From NCBI RefSeq assembly GCF_019977355.1, contig NZ_AP024655.1:1860001-1924000 (forward strand): a stretch of DNA of 64,000 nt, read 5' to 3'. A program made the translations under genes and the position numbers. The notes beneath the pieces were generated by a model. That model ran no database searches. It was given only the letters and a program-made list of their open reading frames with translations, and was not told where the DNA came from. Below, one piece after another: positions 34,905 to 44,925 of this stretch (the first letter of the stretch is position 1; each line of letters starts with the position of its first letter). Source of the stretch: Arthrobacter sp. NicSoilB8. Lineage in GTDB: Bacteria; Actinomycetota; Actinomycetes; Actinomycetales; Micrococcaceae.

Positions 34905-36085
34905 GCGGGACACACCTCGCGGCGACGGCAGCTTTCGGCGGGTCCGACGCCGGAGCCTCCTTCAGCGCTGCTGAGACTGCCGCAATGCAGGCTGCCCTCG
35001 CTGCCGCCGTGCAGGGCCCCCGGGGCGCCAACCCGCTCGTCGGCGCCGTGGTCATCGGAAGCGACGGCAAGCCCGTGGTGACCGGGTACCACCGCGGCGC
35101 CGGGACCGCCCACGCCGAAGCCGACGCCATCACCCAGGCGAAGGCTGCCGGCCTGGACCTCCGCGGCACCACGATCGTGGTGACCCTGGAACCCTGCAAC
35201 CACTGCGGCCGCACCGGCCCCTGCGCCCAGGCGATCATCGAGGCCGGCATCTCAGACGTCATCTACGCGATCGATGACCCCCACGATCCGGCCGCCGGCG
35301 GAGCCGTGACGCTCCGCGCCGCGGGCGTCCGCGTCCGGTCCGGGCTGGCGGCCGACGCCGCACTGGAGATGAACCGGCGCTGGTTCGACGCCGTCGCCGC
35401 CAAACGGCCCTTCGTTACCCTGCACATCGCGCAGACCCTCGACAGCCGCATCGCGGCCAGCGACGGAACCAGCCAGTGGATTTCCAGCCCGGAGTCCCTC
35501 GCCGACAACCACGCCCTGCGGGGTCGGATTGACGCGATCCTGGTGGGCACCCAGACGGTGCTCGTCGACAATCCACGGCTGACCGCCCGGAACGCCGACG
35601 GCGAAACGGCCGGCAAACAGCCCCTGCGTGCCGTCATGGGATACCGGGGCATTCCCGAGGACGCCGCCATCCATGGTGCGGACGGCAACGTCCTGCACCT
35701 GGCCACGCGCGATCCGCGCGAGGCGCTGGACCAGCTGTTCGAGTTCGGCGTCCGGCACCTCATGGTCGAAGGCGGCTCCCGGATCCTGAGCGCATTCCTT
35801 GCAGCCGGCCTGGTCGATGAACTCATTGTCTACCTGGCGCCGACACTGCTGGGCTCCGGCACGGCCGCCCTGGAGGACCTGGGCATCACCACCCTGGCCG
35901 AGGCCCAGCAGTGGGAATGGGACCCGGCCTCCGGGGGCGCCGTCCAGACCCTTGGCCGCGATCTCCGGCTGCACCTCCGCCCCGCCAGCCCGGCAAACCC
36001 GGCCGCCGACCCGGCCGACCCCTCAACTTCATCCGATCCAACCCCGCACCGCACTGGCGCGGACACCGCCGCAGGAGGCAACTGA
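34901..36085 (+). CDS. ribD: Bifunctional riboflavin deaminase/reductase
   Basis: A 394-residue enzyme for two early riboflavin steps: deamination of the pyrimidinone and reduction of the ribosyl side chain. The N-terminal zinc deaminase has HAEADAI and EPCNHCGRTGPC. The C-terminal reductase begins at FVTLHIAQTLDSRIA and includes the VEGGSRIL block. The last 35 residues are Pro/Asp/Thr-rich. The ATG at 34901 overlaps the stop of the leader ORF and has no ribosome site of its own, so translation is probably coupled. An upstream in-frame reading is not protein-like. Confidence 0.94.
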   Translation: MSGTHLAATAAFGGSDAGASFSAAETAAMQAALAAAVQGPRGANPLVGAVVIGSDGKPVVTGYHRGAGTAHAEADAITQAKAAGLDLRGTTIVVTLEPCNHCGRTGPCAQAIIEAGISDVIYAIDDPHDPAAGGAVTLRAAGVRVRSGLAADAALEMNRRWFDAVAAKRPFVTLHIAQTLDSRIAASDGTSQWISSPESLADNHALRGRIDAILVGTQTVLVDNPRLTARNADGETAGKQPLRAVMGYRGIPEDAAIHGADGNVLHLATRDPREALDQLFEFGVRHLMVEGGSRILSAFLAAGLVDELIVYLAPTLLGSGTAALEDLGITTLAEAQQWEWDPASGGAVQTLGRDLRLHLRPASPANPAADPADPSTSSDPTPHRTGADTAAGGN

Positions 36086-36768
36086 TGTTTACCGGAATTA
36101 TCGCCGAGCAGGGAAAGGTGCTGTCCGTTGAGCGCAACGGCGACATCAGTGCCACCGTTCGGCTCCACGCGCCCGGCACCACGGACGGCCTCGCCCTGGG
36201 CGGATCCATCGCGGTCAACGGCGTCTGCCTCACCGCCACGCAGATCGACGGCAAGGACTTCAGCGTCGACGTCATGGGCGAGACCCTTGTGCGCAGCACC
36301 ATCGGAGAACTCACCGCGGGCGATCCCGTGAACCTGGAACGCTGCGTGCCCGCCGGCGGACGCCTGGACGGTCACGTTGTCCAGGGCCATGTCGACGGCG
36401 TCGGCCAGCTCGTGGAGCGCGAGGGCCTCGGCAACTGGGACAGGCTCCGTTTCGGCGTGCCGGCCGGACTGGCCCGGTACATCGCGGAGAAGGGGTCCAT
36501 CGCCGTCGACGGCGTCTCCCTCACCGTCACTGCCGTGAGCCCGGCCAACGATCCGGCGCCCTGGTTCGAAGTCGGGCTGATCCCCACCACGCTGGCCGAG
36601 ACCGGACTGGGAGGCAAGCCCCTCGGAGGCCGCGTCAACCTCGAAGTCGACGTGCTGGCGAAGTACACGGAGCGGCTGCTGTCCTTTGCCGGCGGATCGT
36701 CGGCAGCGCACCGGGCGTCCGCAGCGCCCGGGGCAGAAACCGCACTCACGGACGGGGCCGCGAAATGA
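36085..36768 (+). CDS. ribE: Riboflavin synthase, alpha subunit
   Basis: A 227-residue enzyme that dismutates two 6,7-dimethyl-8-ribityllumazines to riboflavin. Two lumazine-binding repeats are visible, each containing an SIAV(N/D)GV(C/S)LT motif: [15 protein letters not shown] and [15 protein letters not shown], preceded by MFTGII and VQGHVDG. GCAGGAGGC stands before the ATG, and the ATG overlaps the ribD stop (TGATG). The C-terminal tail is Ala-rich. Confidence 0.95.
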   Translation: MFTGIIAEQGKVLSVERNGDISATVRLHAPGTTDGLALGGSIAVNGVCLTATQIDGKDFSVDVMGETLVRSTIGELTAGDPVNLERCVPAGGRLDGHVVQGHVDGVGQLVEREGLGNWDRLRFGVPAGLARYIAEKGSIAVDGVSLTVTAVSPANDPAPWFEVGLIPTTLAETGLGGKPLGGRVNLEVDVLAKYTERLLSFAGGSSAAHRASAAPGAETALTDGAAK

Positions 36769-37478
36769 GCCGCGTCAAGGACCAGGCCGGGCATGACCTG
36801 GCCGAGCAGCTCCGCGGCGCGGTTTCAGGCCCCGGCCGCACAGGCCTCGATCCGATCGAGGACGCCGTCCGCGCGATGGCAGCCGGGCGCCCCGTCCTGG
36901 TGGTGGACAACGAGGACCGCGAAAACGAAGGCGACATCATCTTCGCCGCCGAGCACGCGACCCCGGAGTTGATGGGCTGGACGGTGCGCTACAGTTCCGG
37001 CGTGATCTGCGTGCCGCTCGACGCCGACCGGGCCGACGCCCTTGCACTGCCGCCGATGGTGGCCGTCAACGAGGACGCCAAGGGCACCGCCTACACGGTG
37101 TCCTGCGATGCCGCCGTCGGCGTCAGCACCGGAATCTCTGCCACAGACCGTGCCCTGACGGCCCGGATCCTGGCCGACCCGCAAAGCCAGCCGAATTCAC
37201 TGACCCGTCCCGGGCATGTTTTTCCGCTCCGCGCCGTTAAGGGGGGAGTGCGGGAACGTCCCGGCCACACCGAGGCGGCCGTGGACCTGTGCCGGCTGGC
37301 CGGCCTGGAACCCGTGGGAGTGATTGCAGAGCTTGTGTACGACAACGGAGAAATGATGCGGCTGGACGGACTGCGCGGCTTCGCCCTTGAGCACGGCTGC
37401 CCCCTGATTTCGATTGCGGATCTGGTGGCCTACCTCGATGCGGGGCAGTATGGCAGCAGTGCAGCGGATCCCGTCTGA
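36765..37478 (+). CDS. ribB: 3,4-dihydroxy-2-butanone-4-phosphate synthase
   Basis: A 237-residue enzyme that makes the four-carbon unit of riboflavin from ribulose-5-phosphate. The active-site acidic loop is [18 protein letters not shown]; other family blocks are [25 protein letters not shown] and [11 protein letters not shown]. The protein has no GTP cyclohydrolase II domain; that function is the separate next gene. The ATG overlaps ribE by four bases. Confidence 0.95.
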   Translation: MSRVKDQAGHDLAEQLRGAVSGPGRTGLDPIEDAVRAMAAGRPVLVVDNEDRENEGDIIFAAEHATPELMGWTVRYSSGVICVPLDADRADALALPPMVAVNEDAKGTAYTVSCDAAVGVSTGISATDRALTARILADPQSQPNSLTRPGHVFPLRAVKGGVRERPGHTEAAVDLCRLAGLEPVGVIAELVYDNGEMMRLDGLRGFALEHGCPLISIADLVAYLDAGQYGSSAADPV

Positions 37479-37491
37479 CGGAGGAGAAATA

Positions 37492-38187
37492 GTGACGACT
37501 TCAAAGACCCGAGAAGAGATGCCCATGGCGCGGCAGCCGCATCCGGTCAGCGCTGGTCCCATCGTCCAGTTGCCCACCGCGTTTGGCGACTTCGTGGCGC
37601 AGGCCTGGACCGATCTGGCCACCGGCGCCGAACACCTGGCGGTCAGCTCCCCGCTGCCCCCGGTCGACGGGACGGCACCGCTGGTCCGCCTGCATTCGGA
37701 GTGCCTCACCGGCGACGTGTTTGGCTCCTATCGCTGCGACTGCGGCGAGCAGCTGGCCTATGCCCTCGAAATGATCAACGAGTTCGGCGGGACACTGCTG
37801 TACCTGCGCGGCCAGGAGGGCCGGGGGATCGGCCTGGCGAACAAGATGAAGGCCTACGCGCTGCAGGAAGCCGGTTTTGACACCGTGGAGGCCAACGAGC
37901 AGCTCGGGCTGCCCGTCGACGCGCGCTGCTACAAGGCCGCGGCCCAGATCCTCGCGGAGATGGGGCTGCACGAGATCCGGCTCCTGAGCAACAACCCGGA
38001 CAAGCAGGACCGGCTCGCCCAGGCCGGCGTCACGGTGGTGGAGATGGTCCCCACGGAAGTTCCCTCCAGGGAGCAGAACATCCGCTACCTGCAGACGAAG
38101 AAGGAACGGATGGACCACCGCCTGGTCCTTGACGTTGAACCCGCGCCGGCCGCGGGCGTGACCGGATACGAGCGCGACCAGGACTGA
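37492..38187 (+). CDS. ribA: GTP cyclohydrolase II
   Basis: A 231-residue zinc enzyme that opens GTP, the first committed purine-derived step of riboflavin synthesis. The zinc and catalytic region is [22 protein letters not shown] read as SECLTGD followed by RCDCGEQL; the GTP-binding loop is [14 protein letters not shown]. The GTG at 37492 has GGAGGAG 6 bases before it and is chosen over an upstream ATG that would overlap ribB. It lies 13 bases after ribB. Confidence 0.94.
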   Translation: MTTSKTREEMPMARQPHPVSAGPIVQLPTAFGDFVAQAWTDLATGAEHLAVSSPLPPVDGTAPLVRLHSECLTGDVFGSYRCDCGEQLAYALEMINEFGGTLLYLRGQEGRGIGLANKMKAYALQEAGFDTVEANEQLGLPVDARCYKAAAQILAEMGLHEIRLLSNNPDKQDRLAQAGVTVVEMVPTEVPSREQNIRYLQTKKERMDHRLVLDVEPAPAAGVTGYERDQD

Positions 38188-38219
38188 GCGGGCGGCCCGG
38201 CGGCCGGCGCCCCAAAGTG

Positions 38220-38255
38220 CAGACCCAACACCAGACCGAACACCAGACCCAACAG
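38220..38255 (+). repeat. Three tandem 12-bp units before ribH
   Basis: CAGACCCAACAC is repeated three times with single changes, ending 14 bases before the ribH start, upstream of the AAGGAA ribosome site. Confidence 0.85.
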
Positions 38256-38269
38256 CAAGGAATAAACCC

Positions 38270-38755
38270 ATGAGCGGCCACGGCGCCCCCCAGATCGACC
38301 TCAGCACCTTCAAGCCGGAGGAAACCTCCCAGCTCAAGCTGGCCATCGTGGCCGCGAGCTGGCATACCCAGATCATGGACGGGCTCCTCGACGGTGCCCT
38401 GCGCGCCGCGAAGGACGCCGGCATCAGTGAGCCGACTGTCCTGCGCGTACCGGGCACCTTTGAACTTCCCGTCGCTGCGGCCCGGCTGGCACCGCACTTC
38501 GACGCCGTCGTGGCGCTCGGCGTCGTTATCCGGGGCGGCACGCCGCACTTCGAATATGTCTGCGAGGCGGCCACCCTTGGCCTGACGGAGGTCAGCGTTC
38601 GCACCGGCGTCCCCGTGGGCTTCGGCGTGCTGACCTGCGATACCGAACAGCAGGGGATCGACCGGGCCGGCCTCCCGGGTTCCACTGAGGACAAGGGACA
38701 CGAGGCCGTCACGGCTGCCCTGGCCACGGCCGTGACCCTCAAGCAGTTCGGCTGA
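38270..38755 (+). CDS. ribH: 6,7-dimethyl-8-ribityllumazine synthase
   Basis: A 161-residue enzyme that joins the products of RibB and RibD/RibA to form lumazine, assembling into pentamers or icosahedral capsids. The motifs are [30 protein letters not shown] with the catalytic histidine, and [22 protein letters not shown] precedes the ATG. It is the last gene of the riboswitch-controlled operon and is followed by a strong terminator. Confidence 0.96.
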   Translation: MSGHGAPQIDLSTFKPEETSQLKLAIVAASWHTQIMDGLLDGALRAAKDAGISEPTVLRVPGTFELPVAAARLAPHFDAVVALGVVIRGGTPHFEYVCEAATLGLTEVSVRTGVPVGFGVLTCDTEQQGIDRAGLPGSTEDKGHEAVTAALATAVTLKQFG

Positions 38756-38817
38756 GCCCCACCGGCTGAGCCACCACTGCAGCCCGACACCACAGCACCC
38801 GGCACCACAGCAGAACC

Positions 38818-38862
38818 GGCCGGCACGGGCGGCGCCTGGCCGTCCGTGCCGGCCGTGTTTTT
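38818..38862 (+). terminator. Terminator of the rib operon
   Basis: The arms GGCCGGCACGG and CCGTGCCGGCC (11 bp) enclose a GC-rich loop with extra pairing, followed by GTGTTTTT. Confidence 0.85.
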
Positions 38863-38940
38863 GTGGAGTGCCTCACATCGCCGCCGTCATGCAACGGCCC
38901 GGCAGGGGTTCCCGCGCCGGGAGCAAGTAGGCTTGGGGGC

Positions 38941-39204
38941 GTGAAGAATTTCGAGTCGCTGTTCGCAGAACTGAGTGAAAAGGCAGCCATCCGCCCGGAG
39001 GGCTCCCGCACCGTCGCCGAACTGGATTCCGGAGTCCACGGCATCGGCAAGAAGGTCGTGGAGGAAGCCGCCGAGGTCTGGATGGCTGCCGAGTATGAAT
39101 CCGATGAAGCCGCCGCTGAGGAAATTTCGCAGCTGCTTTACCACCTGCAGGTTCTCATGCTCGCCAAAGGACTCACCCTGGAAGACGTCTACAAGCATCT
39201 CTAG
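38941..39204 (+). CDS. hisE: Phosphoribosyl-ATP pyrophosphatase
   Basis: An 87-residue enzyme of histidine biosynthesis (second step). The helical MazG-like core is visible as [20 protein letters not shown] and [14 protein letters not shown]. The GTG at 38941 has a GGGG stretch just upstream; a longer upstream reading lies in the terminator region and is rejected. It is followed by hisG 104 bases later. Confidence 0.93.
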   Translation: MKNFESLFAELSEKAAIRPEGSRTVAELDSGVHGIGKKVVEEAAEVWMAAEYESDEAAAEEISQLLYHLQVLMLAKGLTLEDVYKHL

Positions 39205-39308
39205 CCGCGCCCGCACCGGAAACCGCCAGGACCCATCCGGCGGATCCCGTGCACTGCGTGGCCGATGTGCCCCCACAGATCCTTCCAAACCCAAGAGAGA
39301 CTTTTCCA

Positions 39309-40151
39309 ATGCTTAGAGTTGCCGTCCCGAACAAGGGATCCCTTTCCGAAGCCGCCTCGGCCATGCTTGCCGAGGCGGGCTACCGCCAGCGCCGCGACAC
39401 CCGCGAACTCGTCATGGTGGACCCGGACAACGACATTGAGTTCTTCTTCCTTCGCCCGCGCGACATTGCCGTGTATGTCGGCCAGGGAACGCTCGACGTC
39501 GGCATCACCGGCCGCGACCTGCTGCTCGACGCCGAGGTCGAGGCCGAGGAGCTGCTTCCGCTGGGCTTTGCCGCTTCCACCTTCCGCTTCGCCGGTCCGG
39601 TGGGCGATTTCACCTCCATCGAACAGCTCGAGGGCAAGCGCCTCGCCACGAGCTACGACGGGCTGCTGCGCGGCTACCTGGCCCAGCGCGGCATCAAGGC
39701 CAAGGTGGTGCGCCTCGATGGCGCCGTCGAATCCTCCGTGCGCCTCGGCGTCGCGGACGCGATTGCCGACGTCGTCGAGACCGGCACCACGCTCAAGGCG
39801 GCCGGCATGGAGATCTTCGGCGAGCCGATCCTGAACTCCGAGTCCGTGCTGATCGGCCGCAAGGGCGAGCAGAACCCGGCCACCGAGGTCCTGATCCGCC
39901 GGCTCCAGGGCGTCCTGGTGGCCCGGCAGTACGTGATGATGGACTACGACATCCGCAAGGAGCTCGTAGAACAGGCCGCCGGACTCACCCCGGGCCTGGA
40001 ATCACCCACCGTCTCGCCGCTGCGTGATTCGGACTGGGTGGCGGTGCGCTCCATGGTGCCCAAGCGGGAAACCAACCGCATCATGGACGAGCTCTACGAC
40101 CTCGGCGCCCGCGCCATCCTGGTCAGCAGCATCCACGCCTGCCGCATCTGA
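39309..40151 (+). CDS. hisG: ATP phosphoribosyltransferase
   Basis: A 280-residue enzyme for the first, feedback-controlled step of histidine synthesis. The start block [13 protein letters not shown] and the PRPP-binding [20 protein letters not shown] motif are clear. Its length shows the long form with a C-terminal ACT-like regulatory domain (from about residue 205), so it does not need HisZ. The ATG at 39309 is preferred to an upstream in-frame start. Confidence 0.95.
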   Translation: MLRVAVPNKGSLSEAASAMLAEAGYRQRRDTRELVMVDPDNDIEFFFLRPRDIAVYVGQGTLDVGITGRDLLLDAEVEAEELLPLGFAASTFRFAGPVGDFTSIEQLEGKRLATSYDGLLRGYLAQRGIKAKVVRLDGAVESSVRLGVADAIADVVETGTTLKAAGMEIFGEPILNSESVLIGRKGEQNPATEVLIRRLQGVLVARQYVMMDYDIRKELVEQAAGLTPGLESPTVSPLRDSDWVAVRSMVPKRETNRIMDELYDLGARAILVSSIHACRI

Positions 40152-40191
40152 GCGCCCGCCCGAGTCCCTCCAGCAAATTTCAGGAGAAGTC

Positions 40192-40968
40192 ATGACTGTT
40201 GCCGTGCGCGTCATTCCGTGCCTGGACGTCGATGCCGGCCGCGTGGTCAAGGGCATCAACTTTGAAGGGCTCCGCGACGCCGGGGACCCGGTGGAACTGG
40301 CGCACCGCTACGACAACAGCGGCGCCGACGAGCTGACCTTCCTCGACGTCACCGCGTCGTCCGGCAACCGCGAGACCACGTTCGACGTCGTCCGCCGCAC
40401 CGCCGAGGAAGTCTTCATCCCGCTCACGGTCGGCGGCGGCGTCCGCGGCGTGGCCGAGGTGGACAAGCTCCTGCGCTGCGGCGCCGACAAGGCCGCCATC
40501 AACACCGCGGCCGTGGCCCGGCCGGACGTGATCGACGAGATCACCCGGCACTTCGGGTCCCAGGTCCTGGTGCTTTCCCTCGACGCCCGGCGCACCCGCC
40601 CGGGATCGCAGCCCACCGCATCCGGCTTCGAGGTCACCACCCACGGCGGACGCCAGGGGACCGGGATCGACGCCATCGCCTGGGCCAGGGAGGCGGCGGA
40701 CCGCGGGGTGGGGGAAATCCTGCTCAACTCGATCGACGCCGACGGCACCAAGGACGGCTTCGACGTCGAACTGATCCGTCTCGCCCGGGCCGCCGTCAAG
40801 GTCCCGCTCATCGCCTCCGGCGGCGCCGGCAAGCCCGAACACTTCCCGCCGGCCGTGGCAGCAGGCGCCGACGCCGTCCTCGCCGCTTCGGTGTTCCACT
40901 TCGGACCCCTCGACATGATCGCCCAGGTCAAGGCCGCGATCCGGCAGGCAGGCTTCGAAGTCCGCTAA
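40192..40968 (+). CDS. hisF: Imidazole glycerol phosphate synthase, cyclase subunit
   Basis: A 258-residue TIM-barrel enzyme that closes the imidazole ring. The first catalytic aspartate is in [14 protein letters not shown] and the second in [11 protein letters not shown]; the phosphate-binding block is [11 protein letters not shown]. It normally works with HisH, which is not in this window. CAGGAG stands before the ATG. It lies 40 bases after hisG and is followed by a REP-like hairpin. Confidence 0.96.
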   Translation: MTVAVRVIPCLDVDAGRVVKGINFEGLRDAGDPVELAHRYDNSGADELTFLDVTASSGNRETTFDVVRRTAEEVFIPLTVGGGVRGVAEVDKLLRCGADKAAINTAAVARPDVIDEITRHFGSQVLVLSLDARRTRPGSQPTASGFEVTTHGGRQGTGIDAIAWAREAADRGVGEILLNSIDADGTKDGFDVELIRLARAAVKVPLIASGGAGKPEHFPPAVAAGADAVLAASVFHFGPLDMIAQVKAAIRQAGFEVR

Positions 40969-40986
40969 CGGCACCCCCGCCTAAAC

Positions 40987-41049
40987 CAACGCGGGGTCAC
41001 TTAGCGCCCGTCCCGGAGGGGATTATGGGCGGTAAGTGACCCCGCGTTG
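40987..41049. terminator. REP-like hairpin copy 2, between convergent genes
   Basis: CAACGCGGGGTCACTTA pairs perfectly (17 bp) with its complement at 41033-41049; after one mismatch, CGCCC pairs with GGGCG. The outer arm is the same as at 27609-27671. It lies between hisF and the convergent gene at 41070. Confidence 0.8.
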
Positions 41050-41069
41050 CTGTGTCTGGGGGCGGCGGC

Positions 41070-41714
41070 TTAGAGGCCTACCTCGGCGGACTGCAGGAGC
41101 GCGACGGCGTCCGGCTGGCCTTCGAAGGTCACGAGGGCGTGGCGGGTGCGGCCGTGGGCGTGCATGAGGAGTTCGCCGGGTTCGCCGACGATGGCCACCG
41201 AGACGGGGGCGCGCTTGGCCACATGCCGCGGCCCGGAGGGGCTCACCAGCACAATGCCCAGGTCCACGCCGCGGTAGAGGATGGCCGCCCGCTTGACGAG
41301 CTCGTCCCACAGGGCGTCGGAGTAGGCCTGGTCCAGGGCCCGCGGAGCCCAGCGGTCCACGGCACGGCGGACGTCTTCCGTGTGCACGAAGTACTCGATG
41401 AGGTTGGAGCTCTCGTCCAGGGCCTTGATCCGCAGCGGGGACAGCGCCGGGGGCCCGGCCCGGAACGCGTTGACCAGGTTGGCGTAGTCCTCGGCGGTTT
41501 TCAGCGTGGCGGCCAGTTCGGCCGTCGCCTGGTCCGAGGCCTTGGAGAGGCGTTTGAACAGCAGGCCCAGTCCGACGGCGACTTTTCGCTCGCGAAGGTA
41601 AAGGTGCGCGGCAAGATCGCGGGTGAGCCAACCCGTGCAGAGCGTGCCGGCATCAGGGCCGGCCGCCAGTAGGGTTTCGGCCAGGACTTCTCGGGACGGT
41701 TCGACGAAATGCAT
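41070..41714 (-). CDS. TIGR03085-type protein (DinB/maleylpyruvate isomerase-like fold)
   Basis: A 214-residue actinobacterial protein. It begins [16 protein letters not shown] and contains [20 protein letters not shown] and [16 protein letters not shown]. The histidines in AAHL and VHTEDVRRA match metal-ligand positions of the mycothiol-dependent isomerase/DinB-like four-helix fold. The activity is unknown; thiol-dependent transfer chemistry is plausible for this superfamily. An upstream in-frame extension is rejected. Confidence 0.85.
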   Translation of the reverse strand: MHFVEPSREVLAETLLAAGPDAGTLCTGWLTRDLAAHLYLRERKVAVGLGLLFKRLSKASDQATAELAATLKTAEDYANLVNAFRAGPPALSPLRIKALDESSNLIEYFVHTEDVRRAVDRWAPRALDQAYSDALWDELVKRAAILYRGVDLGIVLVSPSGPRHVAKRAPVSVAIVGEPGELLMHAHGRTRHALVTFEGQPDAVALLQSAEVGL

Positions 41715-41890
41715 CACTTGTGAAACTAGCACGAGACGGCCGCACGTGGGCACAGGAATCGCCGCCGCAGTGGTGCCTGGCCGCGACATCCTGCGGGGAG
41801 CGGCGGGGCCGTGCCGAATGGCGCGCCAGTGTTAAGCACTCCGTGGACCCGCAGGCCGTCCGCCTGCCCGGAGGCACTAGACTTGGTCTG

Positions 41891-42358
41891 ATGTCTGAGC
41901 AGCCCGCACCCGCCCCCACCTCCGCCAACGCCGTGCCCGGCGCCACTGCGTTTGGCGCTCCTGTGCCCGGCGCCCCCGTGCCTGCCGGCGGCGGGACCGC
42001 CTCGCCCCTTCCGGACGGACTGGCCGAGGCCCTCAAACGGGACAGCGCCGGCCTGGTGGCCGCGATCATCCAGCAGTTCGACACCCACGAGGTGCTGATG
42101 CTGGGCTGGATGGACGACGAGGCACTGCACCGCACGATGACGAGCGGACGCGTGACGTTCTATTCGCGGTCCCGCCAGGAGTACTGGCGCAAGGGAGACA
42201 CATCAGGGCATGTGCAGTGGGTCAAATCACTCGCCATGGACTGCGACGGCGATGCCCTGCTGGTCCGGGTGGACCAGGTTGGCGCCGCCTGCCACACCGG
42301 AACCCGGACCTGCTTCGATGGCCGCGAGCTCGACGCCGTCGTCGGCCACGGAGGCTAA
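41891..42358 (+). CDS. hisI: Phosphoribosyl-AMP cyclohydrolase
   Basis: A 155-residue metal-dependent enzyme of the third histidine step. The core motifs are [33 protein letters not shown] and the metal cysteines in [10 protein letters not shown]. The first 40 residues are a Pro/Ala/Gly-rich tail not found in the minimal enzyme. It lacks the fused HisE domain, consistent with a separate hisE at 38941. It is the gene before trpE and probably shares its transcript. Confidence 0.93.
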   Translation: MSEQPAPAPTSANAVPGATAFGAPVPGAPVPAGGGTASPLPDGLAEALKRDSAGLVAAIIQQFDTHEVLMLGWMDDEALHRTMTSGRVTFYSRSRQEYWRKGDTSGHVQWVKSLAMDCDGDALLVRVDQVGAACHTGTRTCFDGRELDAVVGHGG

Positions 42359-42501
42359 GCGCCCCGCGCAAAAGGACACAGGCCACGGAACCCGGCAGGG
42401 CACTCCGGAACTCCCAGAGCTTCACGAACCGGACCGCAGGCAGGATCCCACGACCGGATCCGCCGACGGGTCCCCCGAAAGAACAGGCGGAAAGCACAGC
42501 C

Positions 42502-44133
42502 ATGCAGGACCTTGGAATCATCAGCCCCAGCCTCGAAGAGTTCCGTGAACTCGCGGGCCACAGCCGCGTCATCCCCGTCCGGCTCAAGGTGCTGGCTGAC
42601 GCCGAAACCCCGATCGGGCTCTACCGCAAGCTCGCCAACGGCCAGCCCGGAACCTTCCTGATGGAATCGGCGGCGGTCGGCGGCGCCTGGTCCCGCTACT
42701 CCTTCATCGGCTCCCGCTCCCGGGCCACCCTGACCACCAAGGACGGCAACGCCTTCTGGCTGGGCGAGCCCCCGGTCGGTGTTCCGCTGGATGGCAACCC
42801 CGTGGACGCCATCCGCGACACCGTCGCCGCGCTCCGCACCGACCGCTTCGACGGCCTCCCGCCGTTCACCTCCGGCCTGGTCGGGTTCCTGGGCTGGGAA
42901 ACCGTCCGGCACTGGGAGAAGCTGACCAGCCCGCCGGAGGACGACCTCGAGCTGCCGGAAATGGCCCTCAACCTCGTCACGGACATGGCGGTCCACGACA
43001 ACATGGACGGCACCGTCCTGTTGATCGCCAACGCCATCAACTTCGACAACAGCACCGAACGCGTCGACGACGCCTGGCATGACGCCGTCGCCCGCGTGAA
43101 AGCCCTGCTGGAAAAGATCAGCCGCCCCGTGGAGCAGCCTGTCTCCGTTCTCGAAACCGCGGCCCTGGATTTCGCGTCGAGCGTGCAGGAACGCTGGGAC
43201 GAGTCCGCCTACCTGGCCGCGCTGGACCGCGGCAAGGAGGCGATCGTGGACGGCGAGGTCTTCCAGGTGGTGATCTCCCGCCGCTTCGAAATGGAGTGCG
43301 GCGCCGACCCCCTCGACGTTTACCGCGTCCTGCGGAACACCAACCCCAGCCCGTACATGTACCTCTTCAGCTTCGAGGACGCCGCGGGCCGGGAGTACAC
43401 GATCGTCGGTTCCTCGCCGGAAGCCCTCGTCACCGTCACCGGCGAGGAGGTCATCACCCACCCCATCGCAGGCTCACGGCCGCGCGGCAAGACAGTCGAG
43501 GCCGACAAAGCCCTGGCCGAGGAACTGCTCGCCGACGAGAAAGAACGCGCCGAGCACCTGATGCTGGTCGACCTGTCCCGCAACGACCTCTCCAAGGTCT
43601 GCGTCGCCGGAACTGTCGACGTCACCCAGTTCATGGAAGTCGAACGCTTCAGCCACATCATGCACCTCGTGTCCACGGTGGTCGGCAAGCTGGCCCCGGA
43701 CGCCAAAGCCTACGACGTCCTCAAGGCCACGTTCCCGGCCGGCACGCTCTCCGGTGCGCCGAAGCCGCGGGCCCTGCGCCTCCTGGACGAGCTGGAACCG
43801 CACCGCCGCGGCATCTACGGCGGCGTGGTGGGGTACTTGGACTTCGCCGGGGACATGGACATGGCGATCGCGATCCGTTCCGCCCTGCTCCGGGAAGGGC
43901 GCGCCTACGTCCAGGCCGGCGGCGGGATCGTGGCCGATTCGGTCAACCCCACCGAGGCCCAGGAAACGGTCAACAAGGCCGCCGCCCCGCTCCGCGCCGT
44001 GCACACCGCCAGTTCGCTGCACAACATCACCGCCGATTCGGTGCCCGACGCCGGACCGGTCACCGCCGATTCGGTGCCCGACGCCGGACCGGTCACCGCC
44101 GATTCGGTGCCCGACGCCAAGGCGGATTCCTGA
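42502..44133 (+). CDS. trpE: Anthranilate synthase component I
   Basis: A 543-residue enzyme that converts chorismate to anthranilate using ammonia from the TrpG partner (not in this window). The tryptophan-feedback motif is FLMESAAVGG. The chorismate-binding domain has PSPYMYLFSFEDAAG, FPAGTLSGAPKPRALRL and GGVVGYLDFAGDMDMA. The last 35 residues consist of a repeat of TADSVPDAGPV encoded by 33-bp DNA repeats and are not part of the enzyme fold. The ATG at 42502 is chosen because an upstream frame extension reads as noise. Confidence 0.95.
   Translation: MQDLGIISPSLEEFRELAGHSRVIPVRLKVLADAETPIGLYRKLANGQPGTFLMESAAVGGAWSRYSFIGSRSRATLTTKDGNAFWLGEPPVGVPLDGNPVDAIRDTVAALRTDRFDGLPPFTSGLVGFLGWETVRHWEKLTSPPEDDLELPEMALNLVTDMAVHDNMDGTVLLIANAINFDNSTERVDDAWHDAVARVKALLEKISRPVEQPVSVLETAALDFASSVQERWDESAYLAALDRGKEAIVDGEVFQVVISRRFEMECGADPLDVYRVLRNTNPSPYMYLFSFEDAAGREYTIVGSSPEALVTVTGEEVITHPIAGSRPRGKTVEADKALAEELLADEKERAEHLMLVDLSRNDLSKVCVAGTVDVTQFMEVERFSHIMHLVSTVVGKLAPDAKAYDVLKATFPAGTLSGAPKPRALRLLDELEPHRRGIYGGVVGYLDFAGDMDMAIAIRSALLREGRAYVQAGGGIVADSVNPTEAQETVNKAAAPLRAVHTASSLHNITADSVPDAGPVTADSVPDAGPVTADSVPDAKADS
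44029..44118 (+). repeat. 33-bp tandem repeat in the trpE 3' end
   Basis: Two complete copies and one partial copy (24 bases) of a 33-bp unit beginning ACCGCCGATTCGG. The unit is a multiple of three, so copy-number change keeps the trpE frame, altering only the C-terminal tail. Confidence 0.95.
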
Positions 44134-44786
44134 TGGGGGAGCCCGAAGCCACCGTCAAGACCACCACGCGGCCCGCCGTCCCCGGCTGGGCCCGCAAGTC
44201 CACCCTGGTCGTGGTAATCGCCGCCCTGGCACTGGCTGTGTTCGGGACCACCACCCAGACCTGGCTCACGGTGCACCTCGATCCCACACAGCTGGGCGCG
44301 GCCGTGGCCAGCCAGGACGGCCTACAGGTGCAGGGCAGCAAGGCCGCGACCACCGTGACGGCGCTGGCCCTCGTTGCCCTCGCCGGCGGCCTCGCCGCCT
44401 CCATCGCCGGCCGCGTGGCCCGGTGGGTCATCACGGCGATCATTCTCCTCGCGGCGGCCGGGATCGTCGCCGCGGCAGCCGTCGTGCTGGCGGACCCGCT
44501 GTCCGCGGCGCAGGGATCGATCGCAGCCGCCACCGGAATCAGCGGAAGCAACGTTCAGGTGGACGTGACAGTGTTCCCCGTCCTCGCCGTCGTCGCCGGT
44601 TCCCTGTTGGGGATCTGCGCCCTCGCGATCGTGCCGGCCGGCCGCTACTGGAAGAGCCGCACCAAATACGACGCGGCAGCCGCCGTTCCCACAGCCGGGG
44701 GGACTGCAGCTGGTGGTGCTGCCGCCGCCCCCACTGACGAGATTGACAGTTGGGACCGGTTGTCCCGGGGCGACGACCCCACCTGA
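44133..44786 (+). CDS. Trp-operon-associated membrane protein (TIGR02234 type)
   Basis: A 217-residue membrane protein with about four helices: near residues 25-42, 75-95, 100-125 and 150-175. The segment GTTTQTWLTVHL between the first two helices is typical of the actinobacterial family embedded in trp operons. The C-terminal tail is Ala/Gly-rich and acidic. The ATG overlaps the trpE stop (TGATG), so translation is coupled. The role is unknown; transport or regulation of aromatic metabolites has not been shown. Confidence 0.87.
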   Translation: MGEPEATVKTTTRPAVPGWARKSTLVVVIAALALAVFGTTTQTWLTVHLDPTQLGAAVASQDGLQVQGSKAATTVTALALVALAGGLAASIAGRVARWVITAIILLAAAGIVAAAAVVLADPLSAAQGSIAAATGISGSNVQVDVTVFPVLAVVAGSLLGICALAIVPAGRYWKSRTKYDAAAAVPTAGGTAAGGAAAAPTDEIDSWDRLSRGDDPT

Positions 44787-44925
44787 GCCGATGCCGCCGG
44801 GCACGGCCGGCAGCGCGGCCAGCAACGCGGCCGGCAGGGCGCCCAACAGCGCGGCCCGCAACGCGGCCAATAACGCCGTCAAAAAATGGCAGAATGTAAG
44901 CAGTATTTATCCTGAGGAGATTTCA

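Noticed and set aside
44713..44925. N-terminal extension of the DUF6704-like protein
   Set aside because: The extra 71 residues are repeated Ala/Asn-rich codons from GC repeats, and a good ribosome site precedes the ATG at 44926.
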